Assembly (NCBI GenBank): GCA_964601355.1
Contig: CAZRNB010000072.1
Location: 1-15,407, forward strand
DNA from: CAZRNB01 sp964601355
Lineage (GTDB): Bacteria > Planctomycetota > Phycisphaerae > Sedimentisphaerales > Anaerobacaceae
DNA: 15,407 nt
Direction of reading: 5' to 3'
Shown in pieces: positions 1 through 6,521 of the stretch. The notes below the pieces were generated by a model that searched no databases, was not told where the DNA came from, and was given only the letters and a program-made list of their open reading frames with translations. Within the stretch, counting starts at the first letter, position 1. The number at the start of each line of letters is the position of its first letter. The translations under genes and the position numbers were made by a program.

Positions 1-348
1 GCACAGGCAAAATCGAAAGCAACAAAATCAGCTTTAGCCGGGTCGCGTACTTTGGGAATAATTGCGAAAAGCCCTGGCATAAAAATCGCCTTTGCAGCGT
101 TGATAATTCTGGCAGTCAGTTTTTTTGTCTATAACCTGGGCCCAGGTGAAAAAGCCGATACTGCCAATGTCCCCAAAGTTGAACAATCTCCAGCCGAGAT
201 GCTAACAAACATGTCACTGATGACGGCTTATCGTCGCGGCGGGATAGAAGCTGTAGAACAACAGTGTGAAAAGGCTATTGAAAAGCTGGGTTTTCAGCCG
301 GCTGAAATAACGGTTAAAGAATTACTCGCAGAATTCAATGGCACATAA
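1..348 (+). CDS. C-terminal part of a single-pass membrane protein, cut by the window edge
   Basis: The reading frame is open from base 1 and ends at TAA 346-348, so only the last 115 residues are visible. A TTG at 52 could be read as a start, but the frame continues upstream with no stop, so this is probably an internal codon. The visible part has a basic lead-in rich in Lys, Ser and Ala, one hydrophobic segment (IAFAALIILAVSFFVYNLG) and a roughly 65-residue soluble tail with MTAYRRGGIEAVEQQCEKA. The layout of a cytoplasmic basic region, one membrane span and a short outer domain matches the membrane partners that planctomycetes often encode next to ECF sigma factors. That role is inference; no sigma gene is visible upstream. 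It lies 51 bases before the next gene on the same strand and may be cotranscribed with it. Confidence 0.7.
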   Translation, partial: AQAKSKATKSALAGSRTLGIIAKSPGIKIAFAALIILAVSFFVYNLGPGEKADTANVPKVEQSPAEMLTNMSLMTAYRRGGIEAVEQQCEKAIEKLGFQPAEITVKELLAEFNGT

Positions 349-350
349 AA

Positions 351-377
351 CCTGCCCGCCGTAACACTTTGGGCAGG
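351..377 (+). repeat. Hairpin between the first two genes
   Basis: CCTGCCC (351-357) pairs perfectly with GGGCAGG (371-377) across a 13-base loop. CCCGCC and GGCGGG give an alternative register. No T-run follows, so it is not a normal terminator. It lies 22 bases before the next ATG and just upstream of its Shine-Dalgarno (AGGA near 387-391). It may affect mRNA processing or translation between the two genes, or be a small dispersed repeat. Confidence 0.5.
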
Positions 378-399
378 CGGGTCAGAAAGGAAAACTATT

Positions 400-1587
400 A
401 TGAAATCTATTGGCAATAACAATTTAATCAAGACTATTTGCGCTGCTCTGATATTTTTCTTATCAACTTCATCGGTTTTTGCCCAGCTTACGGATAATGC
501 CGCATTGCTTTATTATCAGGCGTTTCTAATGTATGAAAAACCGGATGCCACGCTGGATAAGATGCTCTTTGATTTTATGGATGGTAAGCTCAAAAGTAAC
601 GAAGAAATCGAAAATTTCTTGGAAAAAAACAGTCCGGTAATCGACTTGGTCGTAAAAGCAGCTAACATACAAACCTGCGACTGGGGCTATGACTATTCGC
701 AAGGATTCGAGCTGGCGATGCCTAACCTTGCAAAGATTAGGCAAATAGCATTTTTAATACATGCTGATGCAGAACTATTAGCCGAAAAGGGCGATTACAA
801 AAATGCGTTAGAGCGCTGCCTAAGTATGCACAAAATAGCTATACATGCAGCAGACAAGACAATTGTAAGCTATTTAGTTGCCGTGGCAATTAACGCCCGT
901 GCAAACAAGGCTATGCAGAATATTCTCAAGGATATGCCGGATAATGCGGAATTACTAAACAATTTGAAGGAGAATTATATCGCTATCGACGATAAATTCC
1001 CCTCGCTAAAAGACCGCATCGTGCAGGAGACTCAAATCTGCGCAGCAACAATGAGAAAGGAGAAAATTCAGTCTCTTATAAAGGCGATACCTGATAATGT
1101 GGCTTCTGACCCGAAAATTGGTGAGCGTATATCGACAGCCGATGAAGAGTTTTTCAAGAGAAACAAAGATTACTGGTTCAAAACTATAGATGCTTTCATA
1201 GCCGCTCTGGAGTCAGCCTTACCGTATCAGCAGACCTATGAGAAACTTGTCAAATTGGAGAACAAAATTGAGAAGGACGCTAATGATAATCCAGATGCAA
1301 CATTGACTTCAATTTCATTAAATTCTTTAGGGAAAATCTATACTTTAGAAATAAGGCGAAAGAGCCAAGACAATGCCACTAAGACAGCTATTGAGATTTA
1401 TCTAATAAAAGCCAAGACAGGCAAATTGCCTGATACGTTGCCTGCCGGTCTGCCGGTGGATTTATTCAGCAGCAAACCATTTGAATACCGGAAAACCACT
1501 GATGGTTTTATTCTTCGCTGCCAAGGTCAAGACCTGTCGGATAAAGACAAGAAAATTTACGAGTACGAATTCAAGGTCAAAAAATAA
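400..1587 (+). CDS. Secreted helical protein of unknown function with pilin-like C-terminus
   Basis: 395 residues. The N-terminus is a clear Sec signal peptide (hydrophobic residues about 11-25, likely cut after SSVFA at residue 28). The mature part is almost entirely helical and includes a TPR-like stretch around 125-160 (AELLAEKGDYKNALERC). The last 70 residues have the pattern of a growing-chain helix, then GKLPDTLPAG, then an S-S-KPFEYR turn and a closing strand. This resembles the C-terminal module of many planctomycete exported proteins of unknown role, often encoded beside sigma factor/membrane-partner genes. I do not recognise an enzymatic motif. The start is ATG 400, with AGGA about 10 bases upstream. 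A terminator-like hairpin follows at 1611-1644. Function unknown; secretion is well supported. Confidence 0.88.
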   Translation: MKSIGNNNLIKTICAALIFFLSTSSVFAQLTDNAALLYYQAFLMYEKPDATLDKMLFDFMDGKLKSNEEIENFLEKNSPVIDLVVKAANIQTCDWGYDYSQGFELAMPNLAKIRQIAFLIHADAELLAEKGDYKNALERCLSMHKIAIHAADKTIVSYLVAVAINARANKAMQNILKDMPDNAELLNNLKENYIAIDDKFPSLKDRIVQETQICAATMRKEKIQSLIKAIPDNVASDPKIGERISTADEEFFKRNKDYWFKTIDAFIAALESALPYQQTYEKLVKLENKIEKDANDNPDATLTSISLNSLGKIYTLEIRRKSQDNATKTAIEIYLIKAKTGKLPDTLPAGLPVDLFSSKPFEYRKTTDGFILRCQGQDLSDKDKKIYEYEFKVKK

Positions 1588-1610
1588 TTTCTGTATATAA
1601 CCGGTAGTAA

Positions 1611-1644
1611 TAAACCGAGTTGATTTAGCCTGGTTTAGTTTTTT
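1611..1644 (+). terminator. Weak rho-independent terminator after the secreted protein gene
   Basis: TAAACC (1611-1616) pairs with GGTTTA (1632-1637), with a 15-base loop that can form further pairs, followed by G and six T (1639-1644). The stem is AT-rich and short, but the position, 24 bases after the stop codon, and the T-run fit a terminator. Confidence 0.5.
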
Positions 1645-1655
1645 CTGTGTGGCGC

Positions 1656-1693
1656 AAAAATTTGGCCGTGGGCCCCTACAGGTCCACGGCCAA
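1656..1693 (-). terminator. Strong rho-independent terminator for the minus-strand small membrane gene
   Basis: A perfect 10-base-pair GC-rich stem, TTGGCCGTGG (1662-1671) with CCACGGCCAA (1684-1693), has a 12-base loop. Read on the minus strand it is followed by A and five T (1660-1656). A second small hairpin TCCGC/GCGGA (1694-1698 with 1704-1708) sits directly before it on the minus strand. It faces the plus-strand terminator at 1611-1644, so the two transcripts are insulated from each other. Confidence 0.75.
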
Positions 1694-1771
1694 TCCGCTA
1701 TAAGCGGAACTACATATCCACCCCTCCGAAGATTGAGTTAAATTGTTTTTGCTAAAGCCCTTGATCGAGAG

Positions 1772-2020
1772 CTATTTGTCGTTAAGCTTTTGTTTTACGT
1801 ACCTGCCAGCGCGGCCGGCAGTGTTCTTGCTGTAATCAACGCACTTTTGCATCTTTTGATTGAAAGATTTCGCAAATTCATCCGACTTGAACGCTGAATG
1901 TGCAAGGCCTTTCTTGTGAGCCTGATTTTCCGGCACAGGCGCCAGCATGTAAATTGCGGTTGCAAAGCCGGCAAAAAAGACTATCAGGAAAAATATCAGT
2001 TTGCTTGCCAAACCTTTCAT
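1772..2020 (-). CDS. Small single-pass membrane protein
   Basis: 82 residues from ATG 2020-2018. A TTG one codon upstream is in frame, but the ATG has the better spacing to the GGGGGA Shine-Dalgarno. The protein starts with MKGLASKLIFFLIVFF and continues as one membrane-spanning helix or uncleaved signal anchor to about residue 26, then a hydrophilic basic tail (CVDYSKNTAGRAGRYVKQKLND). One cysteine is in the tail. No family is recognised. It stands alone, ends at a strong terminator (1656-1693), and lies back to back with the HEPN gene. The rival plus-strand frames through this region lack good ribosome sites. Base use and the clean membrane helix support a real gene. Confidence 0.7.
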   Translation of the reverse strand: MKGLASKLIFFLIVFFAGFATAIYMLAPVPENQAHKKGLAHSAFKSDEFAKSFNQKMQKCVDYSKNTAGRAGRYVKQKLNDK

Positions 2021-2124
2021 CAATTTCCCCCATTAAGGCAGTGTTATCGGCCATCCCCCCAGCCGTTTTTTATTTCTCTCTACTATATATTTAAGATAAA
2101 AAACCGCCGATGCCAAACGAAAGT

Positions 2125-2155
2125 TTGAGTTTTTGTTGCGGGTTTATGGTATAAT
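2125..2155 (+). promoter_or_regulatory. Extended -10 promoter for the HEPN/MNT pair
   Basis: A perfect TATAAT (2150-2155) is preceded by TGG (2147-2149), giving an extended -10. The best -35 is TTGAGT (2125-2130) at 19 bases, somewhat long but tolerable with an extended -10. A small inverted repeat CAAAC-GAAA-GTTTG (2114-2127) overlaps the -35 and could be an operator; this part is speculative. The leader is about 40 bases, with AGAGG (2193-2197) just before the ATG. Confidence 0.65.
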
Positions 2156-2201
2156 TTCGGCGAAAGGAAAAAATGTAAATTTTTGGAGATAAAGAGGCTT
2201 A

Positions 2202-2597
2202 ATGGATACGAAAAAGAAAATAGGATACTGGCTTGATACAGCTCATTATGATTTGGTGAGCGCGAAAACAATGCTGGAATCAAAAAGGTTTTTATATGTC
2301 GGCTTTCTCTGCCATCAGGTAATTGAGAAATGTCTAAAGGCCTACTTCTGGCATACTCAGAAAAAAGAGCCTCCTTATAGTCATAATCTTCTCTTTCTTT
2401 CGGAAGAATCAAAATTTGACGAACTCTCTGGCCAGGAACATTTTTCGCTTTTTAATGAACTTATGCCGCTCAATATACAGGCTCGGTATCCCGAAGATAG
2501 AGAACTTTTGTTGAAAACACTTACCACGAGGAAATGTGAAGAGCTTTACATCAAAACAAAGAGATTTTACACATGGATAAGAAAGTTGTTGAAATAG
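2202..2597 (+). CDS. HEPN domain protein (candidate toxin half of a HEPN/MNT pair)
   Basis: 131 residues, all-alpha, the usual length of a stand-alone HEPN (PF05168-type) protein. Visible family features are an N-terminal WLDTAHYDLVSAKTML helix, FLCHQVIEKCLKAY (35-48), PYSHNL (58-63) and ARYPED (94-99). HEPN proteins paired with MNT nucleotidyltransferases commonly act as RNases held in check by the partner. The classical catalytic R-X4-6-H motif is not evident here, so RNase activity should not be assumed. The gene overlaps the MNT gene by 25 bases, the hallmark of these two-gene modules, and has its own promoter (2125-2155). An alternative is a HEPN that only serves as the substrate-binding partner of the nucleotidyltransferase. 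Confidence 0.9.
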   Translation: MDTKKKIGYWLDTAHYDLVSAKTMLESKRFLYVGFLCHQVIEKCLKAYFWHTQKKEPPYSHNLLFLSEESKFDELSGQEHFSLFNELMPLNIQARYPEDRELLLKTLTTRKCEELYIKTKRFYTWIRKLLK

Positions 2598-2884
2598 CAA
2601 AGCTTTACGCCCAAAAAGTAAAAAGTTTTATGCCTGTCAGTATGGTGATACTTTATGGCTCACACGCCAAAGGCACGGCCGGAAAAAATAGCGACATAGA
2701 TATCGCAGTGGTAATTGATAAATTTAGAGGCGATTACCTCAAGACAAGCGCTGAATTATTTAATCTTGTGCGCACCGTAAATAAGCGCATTGAACCAGTG
2801 CTTTTATGCCGTGAAAACGATAAAAGCGGATTTCTGGAAAACGTGCTAAAACACGGCAAGATTATTTACAAGGCGGCAAATTAA
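2573..2884 (+). CDS. MNT-type minimal nucleotidyltransferase (candidate antitoxin)
   Basis: 103 residues, a complete minimal nucleotidyltransferase domain of the pol-beta superfamily. The signature is intact: GSHAKGTAGKNSDIDIAVV with G29-S30 and the metal ligands D41 and D43, followed by a third acidic residue E74 in RIEPVLLC. Members paired with HEPN proteins can transfer AMP from ATP to the partner and so neutralise it; this is family knowledge. ATG 2573 lies inside the last 25 bases of the HEPN gene, so translation is probably coupled. The gene ends 4 bases from the end of the convergent aminotransferase gene, and no terminator is visible between them. Confidence 0.92.
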   Translation: MDKKVVEIAKLYAQKVKSFMPVSMVILYGSHAKGTAGKNSDIDIAVVIDKFRGDYLKTSAELFNLVRTVNKRIEPVLLCRENDKSGFLENVLKHGKIIYKAAN

Positions 2885-2888
2885 CTGT

Positions 2889-4028
2889 TTACCCAAAACA
2901 TACGGCAGATAGCACGTTATCGAGAACCTCTTTTAATGTCTTGCAAACGGTTGCGATTTGGTCTTTGGTAAGATTATTATAGAACGGCAGAGCGAAAGTC
3001 CGGTCGCTGATAGATTCAGTAACAGGGAAATCGCCGTGTTTATAGCCGAACCGCTCGACCATTACAGGCTGCAAATGCACAGGTGGAAAATAATTTCCGA
3101 CTTGAATGCCCCTATTTCTCATCTCATCTAAAATCTTATCTCGCTGCTTAGAAGAAAATTCGTCTGCAAGCCGGACAACAAAGACAAACCAGCTCACATC
3201 GCAATTATCCGGCTCGGCAGGTAATATTAACCTGTCATCGTCTGCAAGCATTTCCTGATACCATTTTGCGACCTGCCGGCGTTTGGCCTTGATTTGTTCG
3301 ATTCTTGAAAGCTGAACAATTCCAAGGGCACAATTTATGTCACTAAGACGGAAGTTATAGCCCAATCGTTCATGGCATAGCCAACTGTCTCCATTGTCCC
3401 TGCCCTGATTGCGAAACGACGCACATAAATCCGCCAGTTCATCGTTGTCGGTCAAAATCATACCGCCTTCACCTGTGGTTATCTGCTTATTGGGATAAAA
3501 ACCGAATACACTGATTGTGCCGAATGTGCCGGCCTTTTTGCCGTTAAGTGTGGAACCGAGTGCCTCGCAACTATCTTCGATAACAGGCAGATTATGTTTT
3601 TGTGCGATTTCGCAGACTCTATCGAAACCGGCTGGATTGCCAAAAACCTCGACCGGCAGAATGGCTCTTGTCCTGCCGGTAATTTTTGATTCAATTTTTG
3701 CAGGATCAATATTCAGCCTCACCGGGTCAATATCCACGAAGACCGGTTTGGCGCCGGCCATCATAATTGATGTCGCAGAAGCGATAAAGGTGAACGGCGT
3801 AGTGATGACCTCATCGCCTGGGCCTATTTCCAACGCCAACATGCACAAAAATAGGCCGCTTGTGCCGCTATTGACGGCTACCGCCCGTTTTCTGCCGATG
3901 TATTTGGCAAAGGCCTGCTCAAATTCTGTTACTTTTGGGCCAAGCGACAGATTTGGACTGCGAAGCACCGCACAAACCGCTTCGATTTCTTCTTCGGTTA
4001 TATCCGGTCGAGATAAATATATCCGCAT
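2889..4028 (-). CDS. DegT/DnrJ/EryC1/StrS-family PLP-dependent sugar aminotransferase
   Basis: 379 residues from ATG 4028. An in-frame TTG 18 bases upstream is rejected because the Shine-Dalgarno (GAGGA) lies between the two. This is a full-length fold-type I aminotransferase of the kind that transfers an amino group from glutamate to keto-sugar nucleotides. Visible markers are the PLP phosphate loop NSGTSG (53-58), TTPFTFIASA, VFVDIDP, the PLP-ring aspartate in IEDSCEALGS (D152) and the Schiff-base lysine in GFYPNKQITTGEGG (K181), with RLGYNFRLSD further on. All catalytic residues are present. It is not part of a visible sugar biosynthesis cluster, so the substrate cannot be told; surface-glycan sugar synthesis is the usual role. 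It has its own promoter (4090-4117). Confidence 0.95.
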   Translation of the reverse strand: MRIYLSRPDITEEEIEAVCAVLRSPNLSLGPKVTEFEQAFAKYIGRKRAVAVNSGTSGLFLCMLALEIGPGDEVITTPFTFIASATSIMMAGAKPVFVDIDPVRLNIDPAKIESKITGRTRAILPVEVFGNPAGFDRVCEIAQKHNLPVIEDSCEALGSTLNGKKAGTFGTISVFGFYPNKQITTGEGGMILTDNDELADLCASFRNQGRDNGDSWLCHERLGYNFRLSDINCALGIVQLSRIEQIKAKRRQVAKWYQEMLADDDRLILPAEPDNCDVSWFVFVVRLADEFSSKQRDKILDEMRNRGIQVGNYFPPVHLQPVMVERFGYKHGDFPVTESISDRTFALPFYNNLTKDQIATVCKTLKEVLDNVLSAVCFG

Positions 4029-4059
4029 AAGAAAATTCCTCGTCAAAGAAAACCGTTAA

Positions 4060-4080
4060 CTCCCACCTCAGGAGTGGGGG
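4060..4080 (-). repeat. 5'-leader hairpin upstream of the aminotransferase gene
   Basis: CTCCCAC (4060-4066) pairs with GTGGGGG (4074-4080), seven pairs with one G-U, around a 7-base loop. Given the promoter at 4090-4117, the transcript would start within a few bases of this stem. It would therefore be a 5'-terminal hairpin that could stabilise the mRNA. The sequence also resembles the palindromic ends of IS200/IS605-type elements, but no such gene lies next to it. Confidence 0.5.
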
Positions 4081-4089
4081 CTAAACTGA

Positions 4090-4117
4090 ATTGTACTGCT
4101 TGTACTTAATACATCAA
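4090..4117 (-). promoter_or_regulatory. Promoter of the aminotransferase gene
   Basis: On the minus strand TTGATG (4117-4112) lies 16 bases from TACAAT (4095-4090). The predicted start site is near 4083, giving a leader of about 55 bases that includes the hairpin at 4060-4080. The -35 borders the left arm of the long inverted repeat at 4122. Confidence 0.5.
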
Positions 4118-4121
4118 AAAT

Positions 4122-4249
4122 TTTTTCGGCTGTATGCAATTGACACCTTTAATCATTTAATAAGAAAAGGCAAATAATTTAAATTAGAAATGTTTATAGG
4201 ACTTGGCAATCCCACAATATGGCTATTTATTGAGCATAGAGCCGAAAAA
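4122..4249. repeat. Long inverted repeat, MITE-like, between divergent genes
   Basis: TTTTTCGGCTGTATGC (4122-4137) and GCATAGAGCCGAAAAA (4234-4249) are reverse complements at 15 of 16 positions. AAT/ATT (4138-4140 with 4229-4231) adds three pairs after a 2-base bulge. The AT-rich interior of about 90 bases has no reading frame and a second small pairing, CCTTT/AAAGG. A good TTGACA (4140-4145) overlaps the left arm, but no -10 lies at a proper distance; a TATGAT follows the right arm at 4250-4255. With flanks, this fills the 304-base gap between the aminotransferase and the regulator gene. No target duplication was seen. It could be a small transposable relic or a large cruciform regulatory site. 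Confidence 0.5.
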
Positions 4250-4332
4250 TATGATTTCTGTATTAAACAAACCTCAATTTCAAGCCGAATTAAGGTGTGG
4301 TAAAAATACGAGAGGTTACAGGGCTGAAAGAA

Positions 4333-4911
4333 ATGGCAAAAGGTAAAAATGTTCTGACGACGGGTGATGTTGCTAAAATTTGTAACGTGGCTCCTCGGAC
4401 GGTGTCGAAGTGGTTTGACAGCGGCCAGTTGAGGGGTTATCGCATCCCCGGCAGTAAAGACCGTCGAATACCGGTAAGCGAGCTGGTCCGCTTCATGAAA
4501 ACGCACAATATGCCTACGGCTGGACTGCCGATCGGCAAAATCCGCGTGCTGATAGTAGATAGTAACGAAGATACATCCCTGGCTTTCGCTGAGACTTTGT
4601 CGGCCAGAGCTGGCTACGAGGTGCAAACCGTTGCGAGCAATTTTGAAACCGGCGCTACTGCTCAAAAATTTGCTCCACACGTTTTGCTGATAAATCTTCT
4701 GGCTGAAGGCATAGATGCAACGAGTATTTGCAGAAGCATTCGTGCCAACGAAGATTTGCAGACCATCAAAGTCATAGCACTTGCGAATAATCTAAGCGAT
4801 TCTGAGTCTATCGCTTTGCTGAAAAAAGGCTTCGATGGCTGTATAACAGAATCGGCAAATATCAACAATGTTGTCAAAAAGATAGAAGAGGCAACCGCTA
4901 TTATTTATTGA
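4333..4911 (+). CDS. Excisionase-type HTH fused to a degenerate response-regulator receiver
   Basis: 192 residues from ATG 4333, with AGGG about 10 bases upstream. A GTG at 4297 would add 12 unconserved-looking residues and is possible but less likely. Residues about 8-58 form a MerR/excisionase-like helix-turn-helix (LTTGDVAKICNVAPRTVSKW, then a RRIPVSELVRF wing). Residues about 70-190 form a receiver fold (IRVLIVDSNEDT to a final KKIEEA helix). The receiver has lost its chemistry: the acidic pair reads D76-S, the phospho-acceptor position in PHVLLINLL is Asn121, the conserved Thr/Ser is Ala151 in VIALAN, and the Lys is replaced (GCITES). It is probably a DNA-binding regulator that works without phosphorylation, perhaps by dimerisation or ligand binding. 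No histidine kinase is nearby. It ends at a strong terminator (4983-5013). Confidence 0.88.
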   Translation: MAKGKNVLTTGDVAKICNVAPRTVSKWFDSGQLRGYRIPGSKDRRIPVSELVRFMKTHNMPTAGLPIGKIRVLIVDSNEDTSLAFAETLSARAGYEVQTVASNFETGATAQKFAPHVLLINLLAEGIDATSICRSIRANEDLQTIKVIALANNLSDSESIALLKKGFDGCITESANINNVVKKIEEATAIIY

Positions 4912-4982
4912 ACCAGTCACTTTCGAGAAAAATCTCATACATGATGGATAAGTGACGGAGCTGTTCACAGTGATGAATTGAT

Positions 4983-5013
4983 AAAAAGGCCGAAGAGGGA
5001 GAGCGGCCTTTTT
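4983..5013. terminator. Bidirectional rho-independent terminator
   Basis: AAAAAGGCCG (4983-4992) and CGGCCTTTTT (5004-5013) are a perfect 10-base inverted repeat around an 11-base purine-rich loop. The A/T ends give a five-U tail in either direction. It can therefore end both the regulator transcript (plus) and the prepilin transcript (minus), whose stop codon is only 15 bases away. Confidence 0.85.
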
Positions 5014-5027
5014 AAATTGATTATCTT

Positions 5028-5852
5028 TTAGTAATCTTTAAATCTGCTGAGCCATGCAGGCCACTCACCTGGCTGAACACCACCGGCTTTTGTCCAGGCA
5101 CCCGCTGTATTGAACGCACGATGCCACTTCAACGTCCAGTTTTCCTTAAGTCCGACGTGCCTTGTGGCCAAATCCATAAAAAGCATGTTAATAAAGCCAT
5201 TATGTCGATTGATGACAAAATGATTAATTTCTCCTGTTGTGCCTTTGTCACCATACCCGAATGCATCCGGATTCGGCAGTGGCGCATCATTGTCAAGCGG
5301 CCACGCATCATGCCACGTGGAGTCGCCGAATACCGGGACATTATTTGCGCCTTTAACATCCAGAACACTTTTCCAGAACCATTCCTTTTTGCGGTTATTA
5401 CGGTCGGCCGTCATATAGTTGATCCAGGAATTTTCGCTATAGCTAAAAACATAACGAAAGGTCCCTCCACCGAGAGTGGCAATAGTACGCTCAACAGCCT
5501 TGAAAGTACCCCAGTCAGAGCTATTTAACACAAGTCTGCTGGCACAAGGGCAGAGCAGCATATTCCAATTGTCTTTATAGTATGGCCGCATGGCATTCAT
5601 CCAAAGACCTATTTCAGAACTCTGACCAGGGTGGGTGTTTCCATACCCCCAGCCTTCATAGAAATAGCCGTTGTTGTCATCCGTATATAACTTATGAAGC
5701 ACGCCCCATTCTCTCAATCTCGCCTGGCACATAACCGCCCTTGCCTGGTTTTTTACCCGGTTCAAAGCCGGCATCAATATCGCCATCAATAGTGCAATTA
5801 TGGAGATAACCACCAAAAGCTCTATAAGGGTGAAACCTCTTTTCCTGTTCAT
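5028..5852 (-). CDS. Type II secretion/pilin-like protein with prepilin N-terminus
   Basis: 274 residues. The N-terminus is a textbook class III signal, MNRKRG|FTLIELLVVISIIALLM, cut by prepilin peptidase after Gly6, with the +5 glutamate at residue 11 and a long hydrophobic helix. The body is typical of the very large planctomycete pseudopilin family: ALNRVKNQARAVMC, a WGV/KLYTDDNNGYF segment, two Cys in LLCPCAS and a C-terminal RHNGFINMLFMDLATRHVGL. The last matches the H-X9-DG signature except that Gly is replaced by Leu (MDL). Such proteins are exported and may sit at the cell surface or in a secretion pseudopilus; the specific role is unknown. ATG 5852 has GGAAGAG upstream and a strong promoter (5901-5929). 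Confidence 0.93.
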   Translation of the reverse strand: MNRKRGFTLIELLVVISIIALLMAILMPALNRVKNQARAVMCQARLREWGVLHKLYTDDNNGYFYEGWGYGNTHPGQSSEIGLWMNAMRPYYKDNWNMLLCPCASRLVLNSSDWGTFKAVERTIATLGGGTFRYVFSYSENSWINYMTADRNNRKKEWFWKSVLDVKGANNVPVFGDSTWHDAWPLDNDAPLPNPDAFGYGDKGTTGEINHFVINRHNGFINMLFMDLATRHVGLKENWTLKWHRAFNTAGAWTKAGGVQPGEWPAWLSRFKDY

Positions 5853-5900
5853 ATCTATTACTCTTCCTTCTATTATGGTTTTTTGATATGGTTAGCGTGT

Positions 5901-5929
5901 ATCCTACCATAAAACAAAAAGAATATCAA
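5901..5929 (-). promoter_or_regulatory. Promoter of the prepilin gene
   Basis: On the minus strand TTGATA (5929-5924) and TAGGAT (5906-5901) are separated by exactly 17 bases, and TGG directly before the -10 makes it an extended -10. It shares TTTATGGTA with the HEPN promoter. The leader is about 40 bases. Confidence 0.7.
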
Positions 5930-5970
5930 GAGGATTATGGCTTTTTTATAAGACTATAAGACATAACATA

Positions 5971-6507
5971 TTACTTATTTTTCTGAAGCATTTTGCTCAA
6001 AAGATTTACTAACTCTTCAGAATTAACGGTTTTTTCCTGGAAATCGCCGGTTATTATCATGTAATATCCATCGGGAAGTCTCCACTGCAAAAGCACAGCG
6101 TTACTATCGTTCAAATTTGCTTTATCGCCATAATATACTGCCTCCTCGCTTTTTTCCACCAGGTGCTCATATCTTGACTTGACCACTAACAGCTTGTTTC
6201 TTTGGGATTGGCTGTGCAGAAGATATGCCACCAGTATCTTGTTGTCCTGATATATGCTGCTTCCACGGGAATCTCGCCAGCCGAAGAAGCTCGCCAGGAG
6301 AATCATTGATATGATTATTGCTGCCGCTGCGGCCAATTTACTTATCCTCAAGTCAATTATAATATTGATGGTATCCATACCGCGTCTATGTGGATTAAGC
6401 GCATGGGGAATGTTGTGCTTTATATCCTCAGCAAGGCCCGGACGCACGGCTTCCGTGGTAGCTTTTGCCAGCTCATTTAATGCTTTCTGCAACTGTTCTT
6501 CACTCAT
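5971..6507 (-). CDS. Membrane protein partner of the ECF sigma factor (candidate anti-sigma)
   Basis: 178 residues from ATG 6507, 14 bases after the sigma factor stop, so one operon. The cytoplasmic part (1-56) contains a helical start (EEQLQKALNELAKATTEAVRPGLAEDIK). One membrane span follows at about 57-77, then an outer domain of about 100 residues with short strands (VLLQWRLPDGYYMIITGDF) and a final helix. Position and topology fit an anti-sigma factor that holds the sigma factor at the membrane. The zinc-binding HXXXCXXC motif of the ZAS family is absent and I cannot name the family, so the role is inferred from context. The next gene down has its own promoter. Confidence 0.8.
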   Translation of the reverse strand: MSEEQLQKALNELAKATTEAVRPGLAEDIKHNIPHALNPHRRGMDTINIIIDLRISKLAAAAAIIISMILLASFFGWRDSRGSSIYQDNKILVAYLLHSQSQRNKLLVVKSRYEHLVEKSEEAVYYGDKANLNDSNAVLLQWRLPDGYYMIITGDFQEKTVNSEELVNLLSKMLQKNK

Positions 6508-6521
6508 CTCGCACCTGCCTT

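Noticed and set aside
1898..2128. Plus-strand open frames over the small membrane protein gene
   Set aside because: The minus-strand frame has a clear membrane helix, a Shine-Dalgarno and a downstream terminator; the plus-strand frames have none of these and run through the HEPN promoter region.
4029..4046. TTG start 18 bases upstream for the aminotransferase
   Set aside because: The ribosome site for ATG 4028 lies within those 18 bases.
3517..4059. 180-codon plus-strand open frame opposite the aminotransferase
   Set aside because: It mirrors a full-length aminotransferase with all catalytic motifs; no ribosome site and no recognisable protein features.
4153..4680. 175-codon minus-strand open frame across the regulator and its upstream repeat
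   Set aside because: It crosses the inverted repeat and the antisense of a clear HTH domain; composition is not protein-like.
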